DNA from: Streptomyces sp. NRRL WC-3605
GTDB lineage: Bacteria > Actinomycetota > Actinomycetes > Streptomycetales > Streptomycetaceae
Assembly (NCBI RefSeq): GCF_001509795.1
Contig: NZ_LLZN01000053.1
Span: forward strand, 1-64,000
Length of the DNA: 64,000 nt
Direction: 5' to 3'
A model generated the notes under the pieces. The model had not been told where the DNA came from. It saw nothing but the letters and a program-made list of their open reading frames with translations, and ran no database searches. This document shows positions 6,876 through 15,542 of this stretch, one piece after another (the stretch's first letter is position 1; the number at the start of each line of letters is the position of its first letter). The translations under genes and the position numbers were made by a program.

Positions 6876-8401
6876 GACGGTCCTCCTGATGTTCCTGGTG
6901 GGGTTCGGTACGTGCGGGACGTGTGCGCGGCGATACGGCGTACTGCTTCCGCGAGGACGTCGGGCGGCTGGACGAAGGGAAGGCGGAGGAGGTGGTCGGT
7001 GGCCGGGCCAGGGGCCGGCGCCAGACGCACGCCGCCGCGTTCCGCGCCGGCGACCAGCTCGGGTGCCGGCCCGCCTCCGGTGTCGGCCCAGAGGGCGAGT
7101 CCGCCGTCCGGCACCCGGAAGCTCCAGTCGGGCAGGCCGGTGCGCAGGGCCGCCACCAGGGCGTCCCGGGAGGCGCGGGCGCGGGTGCGCCGGGCCGTGA
7201 CGATCTCCGCGTACACGCCCTCGTCGAGGAGCCGGCGGACGACCAGCTGCTCCAGGACGGGGGGTGCGAGGCCGATGGCCGCGCGGCGGTCCGCCAGGGT
7301 GCGGACGAGTTCAGGTGCGGCGCGGACCCAGCCGACGCGCAGCCCGGACCACAGGGTGTTCGCGGAGTCCACGGTGACGACGGTCGACCCCGCGTCGAGC
7401 GCGGCGAGCCGGGGCGGGGCCGGGGCCGACGGGTCGAGGGCCGTGTCCGCCAGGGTCTCGTCCACCAGCAGGGTCACACCGCTGGACGCGGCCAGGGAGA
7501 GGAGGGCGCGGCGCTGCTCCTCGGGCATCAGCAGGCCGGTCGGCTGCTGAAAGTCGGGACCGAGGCAGGCCAGGCGGGGGGCGGCGGCGCGCAGCGCGCT
7601 GTGCCACGCGGGCATGTCCCACCCGTCGTCGCGCAGCGGCGCGGGGCAGGGGTGGGCGCCGGCCGCCTCCACGGCCCGTATGAGGTGGGGGGCCGCGGGC
7701 GCTTCGACCACCACCCGGTCGGAGGGGTCGGTCAGTTCGCGCAGTACCAGCGCGAGAGCGTCCGCGGCCCCGCCGGTGACGAGTATCTGCCCGGGGTCCG
7801 TGGGCACTCCCCGCCGCGTGTACCGGGCGGCGACGGCTTCCCTCAACGCGTCGATCCCCGCGGGAAGGCACCCGTGCCCGTGCGCGTACCGGCCCAGCTC
7901 TCGCGACGCCGCGTCCACGGCGGCCGACAGCCACGGCTCGGGCGCGGGCGGTGACGCGGTCACCAGGTCGATGGCGCCGCCGTGCCCCGGTCCCTCGGCG
8001 GCCGGCCGCGTCCGACGCCGGCCGGGCAGCCGGCGGGCCGCCGCCCGGCCACCGAGCGGCGGCGGTGCCGTCGGCGACGGGATCGTGTAGGTGCCGGACC
8101 CGTGGCGGCTCTCCGCGTGACCGGAGGAGCACAGCAGGCGGTAGGCGGCGGCGACCGTGGTGCGGCTGACGGTCAGGTCGGCGGCCAGCCGGCGTTCGGC
8201 GGGCAGCCGGGTGCCGGGCGGGACACGGCCGTCACGGATCAACCGGACCAGGGATCCGGCGAGTTGCCGGTACACGCTGCCGTTGTCGCCGCTGTCGCCG
8301 CGCCACTCGCCGAGCAGTGACGCCAGCCCGGGTACGGCGGTCTGCCGCGTCCTGTCCACGCCGGTCCCCCCCTCCTGGGCCACGTCGTCGTGCCCGTCCA
8401 C
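6872..8401 (-). CDS. MocR/PdxR-type regulator (GntR plus aminotransferase fold)
   Basis: A 509-residue protein. Residues about 42-108 form a GntR winged helix (VYRQLAGSLVRLIRDGRVPPG, LPAERRLAADLTVSRTTVAAAY). Residues from about 150 to the end are a fold-type I aminotransferase domain (GQILVTGGAADAL, FQQPTGLLMP, TLLVDETLADTAL). The segment that normally carries the PLP Schiff-base Lys (consensus SKxxxxGLR) reads VDSANTLWSGLRVGW, with no Lys, so classical PLP binding is unlikely. It is the third gene from the end of a minus-strand regulatory block next to the peptide cluster. Confidence 0.85.
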   Translation of the reverse strand: MDGHDDVAQEGGTGVDRTRQTAVPGLASLLGEWRGDSGDNGSVYRQLAGSLVRLIRDGRVPPGTRLPAERRLAADLTVSRTTVAAAYRLLCSSGHAESRHGSGTYTIPSPTAPPPLGGRAAARRLPGRRRTRPAAEGPGHGGAIDLVTASPPAPEPWLSAAVDAASRELGRYAHGHGCLPAGIDALREAVAARYTRRGVPTDPGQILVTGGAADALALVLRELTDPSDRVVVEAPAAPHLIRAVEAAGAHPCPAPLRDDGWDMPAWHSALRAAAPRLACLGPDFQQPTGLLMPEEQRRALLSLAASSGVTLLVDETLADTALDPSAPAPPRLAALDAGSTVVTVDSANTLWSGLRVGWVRAAPELVRTLADRRAAIGLAPPVLEQLVVRRLLDEGVYAEIVTARRTRARASRDALVAALRTGLPDWSFRVPDGGLALWADTGGGPAPELVAGAERGGVRLAPAPGPATDHLLRLPFVQPPDVLAEAVRRIAAHTSRTYRTPPGTSGGPS

Positions 8402-8419
8402 CCGTGCCGCGTGCGCGGG

Positions 8420-9523
8420 TCATGCTCCCAGTGACGCGGTGCGTCCGCTCCCGCCGTTCGTCAGGTCCTCGGCGAGCGCCTTCCACAACCCGGCGTATCC
8501 CTGGGCGAGTTGGGCGAGCGATTCGCGGCAGTGGGGCGGCACGGTCGCGGCGATGCGGTCGCGCTCGCGGGCGATCAGGGCGCTGGCGTCGAGGATCCGC
8601 AGGACGCTGCGCCCGGTGTCGCTGAACCGCAGGGACGGGTCACGCCGCAGCGCGTCGAAGAGGCGCAGCACGTCGTTGTCCGCGATGGGCCGGCCCGTGC
8701 TCGCCGGCGGCACCCGGCGCTGACCCGGCGCGACGGCCGCGCGCGGCGGCGGGGCCGCCCGGTCGTCGGTGGGCCGCCCGGGGACCGGGCTCTCACCGCG
8801 CCGGATCCGGGCCCGTACGTCCGCGACGGTGGCCGGGGCCAGGCCGGCCGACGCGGCGATCTGGCGGAGGGACGCGTCGGGGTTGCTCCGGATCAGCTCA
8901 CCCGCCAGTTCACGGCGGCGTGCCGGGTCGACGGGGCGCCACCGGCCGTCGCGGCCGATCCTGGACGCGCCGGCCTGCGTGTCGGCGGCGGTGCGCAGCT
9001 GCGCCACCTTCTTGGCGGACAGACCGGTGAGCGATGCCACGGCGCGGTCGGCCCAGCACGGGTGGGCGGTGAGCACGCGCCGGGCGGCGGCGACGCGGTC
9101 GTCCGTCGTCAGCGGCCGGCCGTGGGTGACGTTGGTGGCCACGGCGAGCAGCCGGGCCGAGGCGAGGTCCCCGTCGAAGAACCGGGCGGCGATGTGGTCG
9201 GCCCCCCGCAGTCCCGCGGCCCGCAGCCGGTGCGCGCCGTCGACCACGGTCATGGTGGAGCGGTGCACGAGGATGGGCGGGAATTCCGCCTCCGTCTCGG
9301 CGAGCGTCCGTACGTAGTCGGCGTCCTCGCCCTCACTGCGGGGCGAGAAGTTCTCGAAGTCGACGACGAGTCGTGCGATCGGTATCCGCTCGACGGGATG
9401 GTCGAGGAATCCTCGGTCCCGGAGCCTGATCAGATGGTCCGCGCCGTCGTCCGGTGTCGTCCCGACGCCGGGAAGTTCGTGTGTGCTCTGGCCGCGTCGG
9501 TGCTCGCGGGTTTCCTGCTCCAC
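8420..9523 (-). CDS. StrR-like ParB-fold transcriptional regulator
   Basis: A 367-residue protein; GTG 9523 is chosen because AAGGGGGA lies 6 bases upstream (a GTG at 9550 is also in frame). The N-terminal ParB/sulfiredoxin-type domain has ERIPIARLVVDFENFSPR, PPILVHRSTMTVVDGAHRLR and RFFDGD. Then comes a helix-turn-helix (DRAVASLTGLSAKKVAQLR) and a second HTH-like segment (NPDASLRQIAASAGLAPATV). This architecture is that of pathway-specific activators such as StrR in streptomycin and NovG in novobiocin clusters, so I infer control of the neighbouring peptide cluster. Confidence 0.85.
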   Translation of the reverse strand: MEQETREHRRGQSTHELPGVGTTPDDGADHLIRLRDRGFLDHPVERIPIARLVVDFENFSPRSEGEDADYVRTLAETEAEFPPILVHRSTMTVVDGAHRLRAAGLRGADHIAARFFDGDLASARLLAVATNVTHGRPLTTDDRVAAARRVLTAHPCWADRAVASLTGLSAKKVAQLRTAADTQAGASRIGRDGRWRPVDPARRRELAGELIRSNPDASLRQIAASAGLAPATVADVRARIRRGESPVPGRPTDDRAAPPPRAAVAPGQRRVPPASTGRPIADNDVLRLFDALRRDPSLRFSDTGRSVLRILDASALIARERDRIAATVPPHCRESLAQLAQGYAGLWKALAEDLTNGGSGRTASLGA

Positions 9524-9581
9524 AGCCGTCCCCCTTGGAATCCGTCCCACGTGCCCTCTGGTACCGCTGAACGGGAGCCGG

Positions 9582-9776
9582 TCACTGCCAGCCGAGGTCG
9601 TCCTCTCCGGTCAGGGGGGCGGGGACGGTGACCGAGGTGTGGACCGCCGGACCGTCGGCGCTCGTCCGCGCCTCCGCGGTGACCGCGCCGGCGCCCGTGG
9701 CCATGAAGACCGCGCCGGCCACCATGACACCGCGAACGAGCCGGCGGGACGCGATCGAGGAGTTCTTCAGCGACAT
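9582..9776 (-). CDS. Small exported peptide ending DDLGWQ
   Basis: A 64-residue product. The N-terminus SSIASRRLVRGVMVAGAVF then MATGAGAVTAEA looks like a Sec signal with cleavage near the AEA. The mature part is about 25-30 residues (TSADGPAVHTSVTVPAPL then TGEDDLGWQ). GGAAAGG lies about 9 bases before the ATG. No modification enzymes specific to it are visible. It sits 32 bp upstream of the nearest start considered for the StrR-like gene and about 700 bp from a TrmB/LuxR regulator. A second exported peptide next to TrmB/LuxR regulators occurs at 45406, which suggests a signalling role; this is inference. Confidence 0.7.
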   Translation of the reverse strand: MSLKNSSIASRRLVRGVMVAGAVFMATGAGAVTAEARTSADGPAVHTSVTVPAPLTGEDDLGWQ

Positions 9777-9968
9777 GACTTCTGCCTTTCCGTTGGATTT
9801 GTGCTGGCAGGAAGAAGTGTTGTCGCAGCTCCGGCGCCGGGAACAGGGTCTCCGCGTGGGGCAAACCGTCCCTGGCCTACTGCGTCCACCCCGGTCCCCG
9901 AGGGAGGCGGGCGCTCGTCATGATCTCCGAATTCGGTCAAGAAGCCGTAAAACGTGGAACGGATCAAT

Positions 9969-10280
9969 TCATTCCGCGAGCCATGGATGGTATTCGAGCG
10001 CAATCAGCGGAACTTCGGCGCTTCGGAACTCCCAGTCCCGCAAAGAGGGGTGTGCGGAACAGGACCGCCGCCACAGCCGCTCGGCCGCGGCCTCCGCCTC
10101 CTCCAGGGACCGGGCGCGCAGGAAGATCCCGACCGTGGGGCCCGACGCCGGGTTGCGATGCACGCTGACGTGCTCGAACCCGGTGAACTCCGCACCGCGG
10201 CCGGCGACGGCGGCGGCGGTCCAGTCGGGCAGGGCGTGGCCGCGGGGGTGTGCTCGCAGATGTACATGGACGAGATACAT
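9969..10280 (-). CDS. Small ferredoxin-fold-like hypothetical protein
   Basis: A 103-residue soluble protein, MYLVHVHLRAHPRGHALPDW at the start. The beta-alpha-beta pattern (FEHVSVHRNPASGPTVGIFLRAR, then SLEEAEAAAERLWRR, then EFRSAEVPLIALEYHPW) is of the dimeric alpha-beta-barrel or ferredoxin-like type, with no catalytic residues I can name. It is the first gene of the minus-strand block and diverges from the TrmB/LuxR gene at 10473, with the shared promoter in the 192-bp gap. Confidence 0.7.
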   Translation of the reverse strand: MYLVHVHLRAHPRGHALPDWTAAAVAGRGAEFTGFEHVSVHRNPASGPTVGIFLRARSLEEAEAAAERLWRRSCSAHPSLRDWEFRSAEVPLIALEYHPWLAE

Positions 10281-10472
10281 GGGTTACCTCAGGCAAGTCA
10301 GGAACACCCTCAGGGAATGCGCCTTACCGATCGATTTACTGGACGCAAAACACCCGATCAAGGACACCCGCTTGCCCGTAACCGAGCGGTCACGTATTGT
10401 CGGCTGATCCTTTGACTGTCGAGCGCGACCGGTTCTCGATTCCGGGCCAACGACTTGGGGCTGCCGAATTAG

Positions 10473-11474
10473 ATGCTTCACGTTCTGGGTCTTGACGCCG
10501 TGACGGAGTCCGTCTACAAAGCGATGCTCGCGCATCCTCGCAGTGGTGTCGCCGGCCTCTGTTCGCTTCTCGGACTTTCCGAGCGCGAGCTGCGGGAGGC
10601 GCTCGACAAGCTCAGCGAGCTGGCTCTGGTCCGTGCCTCGACCGAGGATCCGAGCCAGTTGTACGCGGTCAGCCCGCACGTCGGCATGGAGCTGCTGCTG
10701 GCCCAGCAGCAGGCCCAGCTCGCCGCCCAGCAGGAGCGGCTGGAGGTCAGCCGGGCGGCCGCGGCGAAACTCATCCTGGAATGCGACGGTCAGCGTCACA
10801 CGGGCCCCTCGTCCACCGGTATCGAGCATCTCGAAGGGCTCGACGCCATTCGCGACCATCTCGCGGCCCTGCACGACAAAGTCACCGACGAACTCCTGAC
10901 GTTCGCACCCGGCGGGCCCCAGACGTCGGCGAACATGCAGGCGTCCCGCCCTCTCAATCAGCAGTTGCTGGACCGTGGCGTGCGCATGCGCACGATCTAT
11001 CTGGAATCCATTCGTTCCTGCCCCGACACCATGGAGTACGCCCGCTGGCTCGCGGAGCAGGGCTGCCAGGTCAGGACGGTTCCCTCGCTGCCGAACCGGA
11101 TGATCATCTACGACCGTGAAGCCGCGATCCTCGCCACCGACACCGACAACACCGCGGCCGGCGCGGTGCAGGTGTCGTCGCAGGGGATGATCGCCTCGCT
11201 GCACGCCCTGTTCGAGGGCGTGTGGCAGTCGGCCGATCCGCTGGATGCGGTGAGACCCCCAGATCCTGGCGGCCTCACGCGCCAGCAGTACGAAGCCCTG
11301 AGACTACTGGCCACCGGTTCCACGGACGAGGCGATCGCCAAACGTCTCGGCGTCTCGGCCCGTACCGCCCGGCGGATCGCCCACGGGCTCATGACCCATC
11401 TCGACGCCCGCAGCAGGTTCCAGGCGGGCGTCTACGCGGTCCAGAAGGGCTATCTGCCGGCGATCCCGGACTAG
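10473..11474 (+). CDS. TrmB/LuxR hybrid transcriptional regulator
   Basis: A 333-residue protein with two DNA-binding modules. Residues 1-60 form a TrmB-type winged helix (TESVYKAMLAHPRSGVAGL, LSERELREALDKLSELALV), followed by a Gln-rich coiled coil (LLLAQQQAQLAAQQERLEV). Residues about 110-245 are the TrmB C-terminal phospholipase-D-like sensor domain (LLDRGVRMRTIYLESIR). Residues 265-330 are a LuxR-type HTH (LTRQQYEALRLLATGSTDE, LGVSARTARRIAHGLMTHL). It lies between the peptide cluster and the exported-peptide block on the opposite strand, a plausible position for a sensor of either. Confidence 0.85.
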   Translation: MLHVLGLDAVTESVYKAMLAHPRSGVAGLCSLLGLSERELREALDKLSELALVRASTEDPSQLYAVSPHVGMELLLAQQQAQLAAQQERLEVSRAAAAKLILECDGQRHTGPSSTGIEHLEGLDAIRDHLAALHDKVTDELLTFAPGGPQTSANMQASRPLNQQLLDRGVRMRTIYLESIRSCPDTMEYARWLAEQGCQVRTVPSLPNRMIIYDREAAILATDTDNTAAGAVQVSSQGMIASLHALFEGVWQSADPLDAVRPPDPGGLTRQQYEALRLLATGSTDEAIAKRLGVSARTARRIAHGLMTHLDARSRFQAGVYAVQKGYLPAIPD

Positions 11475-11521
11475 TACCGCAGAAACGATTTCCCGTGCGA
11501 GGTCCGGTACATGAGGGCAGG

Positions 11522-12109
11522 TCAGGCGGGGATCAGGGCGGCGGCCGGCTCGGGGAACCCGCACAGGACCAGCGCCTCCTCCGGCGTCCGGGCGACCTGC
11601 ACCAGGCGCCGTTCGTGCTCACCGAGGAAGCCCTCAGCGACCAGATGGTCGAGCATGGCCAGCATCGGGGTGAAGAAGCCCTCATGGTCGAGCACGACGA
11701 TCGGCTTCTCCATCAGCGACAGCTGGTTCCACGTCATCACCTCCATCAGCTCGTCCAGCGTGCCGATGCCGCCGGGCAGCACCGCGAAGGCGGAGGACAG
11801 GCGGTACATGAGGGCCTTGCGCTCGTGCATCGAACGGACGACGAAGATCTCGCCGGGCGCCTTGTCGGCGCGCTCCCTCTCGTGCAGGCTGCGCGGGATC
11901 ACCCCGGTGACGCTGCCGCCTCCGTCCAGGACCCCGGCGGCCACGGCGCCCATGACGCCGACGCCCCCGGCGCCGTAGACCAGGTCGAGCCCGCGCCGGG
12001 CGATCAACCGGCCGAACTCCCGGGCGACATCCGTGTAGGCGGTCTGCACGCCCGGCCGGGCGCCGCAGAACACGGCGACGCGTTCGCTCTTGCTGAGTCT
12101 GGGTTTCAT
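11522..12109 (-). CDS. LOG-family protein (nucleotide phosphoribohydrolase-like)
   Basis: A 195-residue protein with the full LOG/TIGR00730 signature: VYGAGGVGVMGAVAAG, the MHERKALMYRL helix and the active-site motif PGGIGTLDELMEVMTWNQ. The family hydrolyses cytokinin riboside monophosphates or related nucleotides (release of base from ribose 5-phosphate) and was earlier mislabelled lysine decarboxylase. It is the last gene of the peptide operon, 57 bp after the M20 gene. Its link to peptide modification is unclear; it may make a nucleotide-derived cofactor or just be co-transcribed. Confidence 0.85.
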   Translation of the reverse strand: MKPRLSKSERVAVFCGARPGVQTAYTDVAREFGRLIARRGLDLVYGAGGVGVMGAVAAGVLDGGGSVTGVIPRSLHERERADKAPGEIFVVRSMHERKALMYRLSSAFAVLPGGIGTLDELMEVMTWNQLSLMEKPIVVLDHEGFFTPMLAMLDHLVAEGFLGEHERRLVQVARTPEEALVLCGFPEPAAALIPA

Positions 12110-12166
12110 GGCATCTCCTCTGTGGTGGGACCGTTCTCGTCCTGCTCCCGCGAGCCGACCGTGAGG

Positions 12167-13510
12167 TCAGGCGCCGCGGGTCTGTTCCTGACGGGGACCG
12201 GACCCGGAGGCGGGCCGGTCGCTGAGACCGGTGACACGCAACGCCGTACGCAGCAGCACGCGTGCGCCGGCGACCAGGTCGCCCGGGGCGGTGTCCTCCT
12301 CGGGGACGTGGCTGATCCCGCCGATGCTGGGCACGAAGATCATTCCGATCGGGGCGATGTCGGCGACCATCTGCGCGTCGTGACCGGCGCCGCTCGGCAG
12401 GACCTCGTGCGCAAGCCCCAGTTCGTCGGCGCTGCACGCGATCGCCGCACGCAGCACCGGGTCGGTGGACACCGGATCGGACCGCGTCTCGGCGACCACC
12501 TCGATCTCGGTGCCCGTGGCCGCGGCGATCGTCCGCAGGGCCCGGCGCAGCGTCTCCTCGGCCGTGGCGACCCGCCACACGTCCGTGTCCCGCAGGTCCA
12601 CGGTCAGCCGCACCTCACCCGGGATGGTGTTGGGCGTGTTGGGGTGCAGGTCGAGCCGTCCCACCGTGGCGACGCGGCACAGTTTGCGGTCCCGTGCGAT
12701 GTGCTCCACGGCCAGCACCACCCGGCCGGCCGCCGCGAGCGCGTCCTGGCGCCCGTCCATCGGGCTGGTGCCCGAATGCCCGGCGGCGCCCCGCACCTCC
12801 ACCGTCAGGACGGCACGGCCGGTGATCGCGTCGACCACGCCGATCCGGCTGCCGCTGCGCTCCAGCACGGGCCCCTGCTCCACGTGCAGTTCGAGGTAGG
12901 CGGCCACCGAGCCGTGCGGCCATCCGGCGCTGCCGAGCGCGTCCAGGTCGCCGCCGGCCAGCCGCAGTGCCTCGCGCAGCGGACGTCCGTCGTGGTCGCG
13001 CGGCTCCCGGGGCAGCGCGGCGAGTCGTCCGGCGATGGCCATCGAGCCCCAGAACGGCTGGGGGAACAGCGCCCCCTCCTCGTTGGCGAAGGCCACCGCC
13101 AGCGGCTCGCAGGGCAGGTGGACACCGCTGTCCGTGAGGGTCTGCAGCACCTCCAGGGCGGCCAGCACCCCGTACGCGCCGTCCAGCCGCCCGCCGTTGA
13201 CGACGGTGTCCAGGTGCGACCCCATCATCAGGGCCCGGCGCTCGCCCGGGTGCTCACCGAGCCGGGGCCGGGACCGCACGATCAGGTTCCCGGCCGCGTC
13301 GACCTCGGGGACCAGACCCGCGCCGCGCGCCTCGTCCATCAGATAGCCCCGGGCCTCCCGGTCGGCCGGGCCGAAGCCCTCCCGGGTGATGCCGCCCGTC
13401 CGCTCGTCCAGACCGATCCGGCCCAGTGCCTCGATCCGGCCGAGCAGCCGGTCCGCGTCGATGTCCAGGGACAGCGGCCGGTCCGTCCCCTGTACCAGGG
13501 TGTCGCCCAT
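12167..13510 (-). CDS. M20-family amidohydrolase (carbamoylase-type)
   Basis: A 447-residue zinc enzyme of the AllC/HyuC branch that cleaves N-carbamoyl or other amide bonds of amino acids. Metal ligands are in MGSHLDTVVNGGRLDGAYG, AFANEEGALF, LELHVEQGPVLE and ISHVPEED; the dimerisation insert follows ITGRAVLTVEVRGAAGHSG. ATG 13510 is preferred because GGAGG lies 8 bases upstream; a GTG at 13573 that overlaps the S9 stop is an alternative. Its place in the peptide operon suggests trimming of a peptide or amino-acid derivative rather than purine breakdown, since no other ureide genes are near. Confidence 0.85.
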   Translation of the reverse strand: MGDTLVQGTDRPLSLDIDADRLLGRIEALGRIGLDERTGGITREGFGPADREARGYLMDEARGAGLVPEVDAAGNLIVRSRPRLGEHPGERRALMMGSHLDTVVNGGRLDGAYGVLAALEVLQTLTDSGVHLPCEPLAVAFANEEGALFPQPFWGSMAIAGRLAALPREPRDHDGRPLREALRLAGGDLDALGSAGWPHGSVAAYLELHVEQGPVLERSGSRIGVVDAITGRAVLTVEVRGAAGHSGTSPMDGRQDALAAAGRVVLAVEHIARDRKLCRVATVGRLDLHPNTPNTIPGEVRLTVDLRDTDVWRVATAEETLRRALRTIAAATGTEIEVVAETRSDPVSTDPVLRAAIACSADELGLAHEVLPSGAGHDAQMVADIAPIGMIFVPSIGGISHVPEEDTAPGDLVAGARVLLRTALRVTGLSDRPASGSGPRQEQTRGA

Positions 13511-13569
13511 CCGTACGTCCTCCCGCTCGGGTCGTAGGTCCGCGAGGCCCGCCAGGTCGGCGAGGCCGC

Positions 13570-15525
13570 TCACAGGTGCCGCTCCCACCACTCCAGGACG
13601 GCCTCGAAGCGCGCCAGCCGATGGCTCGGCAGCCCGGTGCGGGACATGTCGTGCCCCTCGCCCGGGAACAGGAGCATCTCGACGGGGACCCCCCGCACCT
13701 TCAGCTCCGTGAACAGCCGCTGGGCCTGCTCCGGCGGGCAGTGGCGGTCCTCCTCGGACTGGATGAGCAGCATCGGCGTGGACATCCGGTCCACGTACGT
13801 CAGCGGGCTCTGCTCCGCCCAGCGCGCCCGGTCGGGGCCGTACAGCGAGACCGCGAGGTCGGCCCCGTCGTCGCTGGTGGCGGCGTAGCTGTCGATGGCG
13901 TAGAGCCCGCGTTCGCCGATCATGGCCCGGAACCGCTCGCCGTGGTGGGCGTTGAACCAGGCCGCCATGTAGCCGCCGAAGGAGCCGCCCATCACGCCCA
14001 CCCGGTCGCCGTCCAGGTCGGAGGAGTCCAGCGCGGTGTCGAGGATGGCGAGCAGATCGGTGGCCGACCTGCGCGGGAGGTCGTCGCGCACGTACGCGCC
14101 GTGCGCCTGCCCGTAGCCGGAGCATCCGCGCGGGTTGCCCAGCACCACGGCGTAGCCGGCACGGGCGTACACCTGCGCCTCGTCGAAGGCGGCCGGTCCG
14201 TTGAGGGTGTATCCCCACTGGGTGTACGGGCCGCCCTTGACCTGGAAGATCACGGGGTGCGGGCCGGGGCCCTCGGGGCGCACCACCCAGGCGTGCAGGG
14301 GGTAGCCGTCGGGGGCGTACGCGGTGAACTCCTCCATCGGCAGGAGGTGTCCGCGTTCGGCGAGTTCGGCGCCGTACGGGGTCAGCACGCGCTCGGTTCC
14401 GTCCCGCCACACCACCAGGTCGCCGGCGCTGGTGGCGCTCGCGACGACGGCGACGACGGTGGTCCCCTCGTCCGACTCGGCGACCGCGTAGCCGTTCACC
14501 TGGCGCCGGCCGGTGACGACCGGGCGGGGCTCGCCGCCGTCGTAGGGCACCAGGACCAGGTTGACGGCGCCGCGATGGTCGCTGGCGAAGTACACGCCGT
14601 CGGCGGCGGGCTGGATCATCTGGCTGGCGAAGCTGAGGTGGTGGGCGTCACCGGTCAGGCGGCGCGGCACCGCCGGCCGGGCCGGCTCGGCGTCGGCGGG
14701 GTCCACCGGCACCGACCACAGGCCGTAGCTGGCCGTCGCGCACGAGTTGTTGTTCTTGTCCAGCTCCGCACCGCAGAAGACGACCGAGGCGCCGTCCGCG
14801 GCGAAGCGCGGGGTGAACAGGTACAGCCCGCCGTGCGTCAGCGGCCGCAGCCCGGTGCCGTCGGCGCCGACGGCCCACACGTCGTTGCGGGAGTCGTCGC
14901 CCCGCTCGTCGTGCCGGGCCGTCACGAAGGCGAGCAGCCGCCCGTCGGGGCTCCAGGCCAGGTCCCCGTGGTCGTAGTCGCCGCTGGTGAGCTGCCGGGG
15001 CGGGGCCTCGAGGTCGAAGGGGTCGGTGACGAAGACCTGACGGGGGCGGTCGTAGGTGTAGCCGAAGCCGTCGAGCTGGTAGACGAGCGTCGTGACGCGG
15101 CGGGGCCGCTCCTGCTCGGCCGGGCCCTGGTAGCGGCCGGGGGCGGGCACGCGGCTGGTGTAGGCGATCCGCGTCGAGTCCGGGCTCCACACCGGCTGCC
15201 CCGCGCCCATCGGATGGTCGGTGACGGGGTGGGCCTCGCCGCCCCCCTGCATCGGGAGGAGGTGGATCTGCGCGCGGCCGTGCGCGCCGGGCCGGAGAAA
15301 GGCCAGGTGACGGCCGTCCGGTGAGAAGACGGGCGCCCCGTCGTAGGGGCCCTGGGTGACGCGGCGGGGCGGGGTCGCACCGGTGGTGTCCACGATCAGC
15401 AGCTCGGTGGTGTAGTCGTCGCCGGCCAGGTCGGCGCGGGTGACCTCCACGACGGCGTGGGCACCGTCCGGTGAGAGCGTGGGGCGCCCGAGGACGGGCA
15501 GCAGGTCGATGTCGGTGGGCAGCAT
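13570..15525 (-). CDS. S9 prolyl-oligopeptidase-family serine peptidase
   Basis: A 651-residue acylaminoacyl-peptidase/DPP-type enzyme. Residues about 1-400 are a beta-propeller of TolB-like repeats (LSPDGAHAVVEV, FSPDGRHLAFLR, WSPDSTRIAYTS). The C-terminal alpha/beta-hydrolase domain carries the nucleophile in MGGSFGGYMAAWF, the acid in LLIQSEEDRHCPP and the His in FPGEGHDMSR. No signal peptide, so cytoplasmic. Family members remove residues from short peptides, fitting removal of leader or core residues from the peptides of this cluster. 17 bp separate it from the M13 stop. Confidence 0.9.
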   Translation of the reverse strand: MLPTDIDLLPVLGRPTLSPDGAHAVVEVTRADLAGDDYTTELLIVDTTGATPPRRVTQGPYDGAPVFSPDGRHLAFLRPGAHGRAQIHLLPMQGGGEAHPVTDHPMGAGQPVWSPDSTRIAYTSRVPAPGRYQGPAEQERPRRVTTLVYQLDGFGYTYDRPRQVFVTDPFDLEAPPRQLTSGDYDHGDLAWSPDGRLLAFVTARHDERGDDSRNDVWAVGADGTGLRPLTHGGLYLFTPRFAADGASVVFCGAELDKNNNSCATASYGLWSVPVDPADAEPARPAVPRRLTGDAHHLSFASQMIQPAADGVYFASDHRGAVNLVLVPYDGGEPRPVVTGRRQVNGYAVAESDEGTTVVAVVASATSAGDLVVWRDGTERVLTPYGAELAERGHLLPMEEFTAYAPDGYPLHAWVVRPEGPGPHPVIFQVKGGPYTQWGYTLNGPAAFDEAQVYARAGYAVVLGNPRGCSGYGQAHGAYVRDDLPRRSATDLLAILDTALDSSDLDGDRVGVMGGSFGGYMAAWFNAHHGERFRAMIGERGLYAIDSYAATSDDGADLAVSLYGPDRARWAEQSPLTYVDRMSTPMLLIQSEEDRHCPPEQAQRLFTELKVRGVPVEMLLFPGEGHDMSRTGLPSHRLARFEAVLEWWERHL

Positions 15526-15542
15526 GTCGGGTCCTCACAGAC

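Noticed and set aside
11522..12109. Lysine decarboxylase
   Set aside because: The old family name; PGGxGTxxE is the LOG phosphoribohydrolase signature and there is no PLP domain.
12167..14410. 747-residue minus-strand ORF extending the M20 gene upstream
   Set aside because: The N-terminal 300 residues overlap the S9 gene in another frame and have no coding character; the M20 protein starts near 13510.
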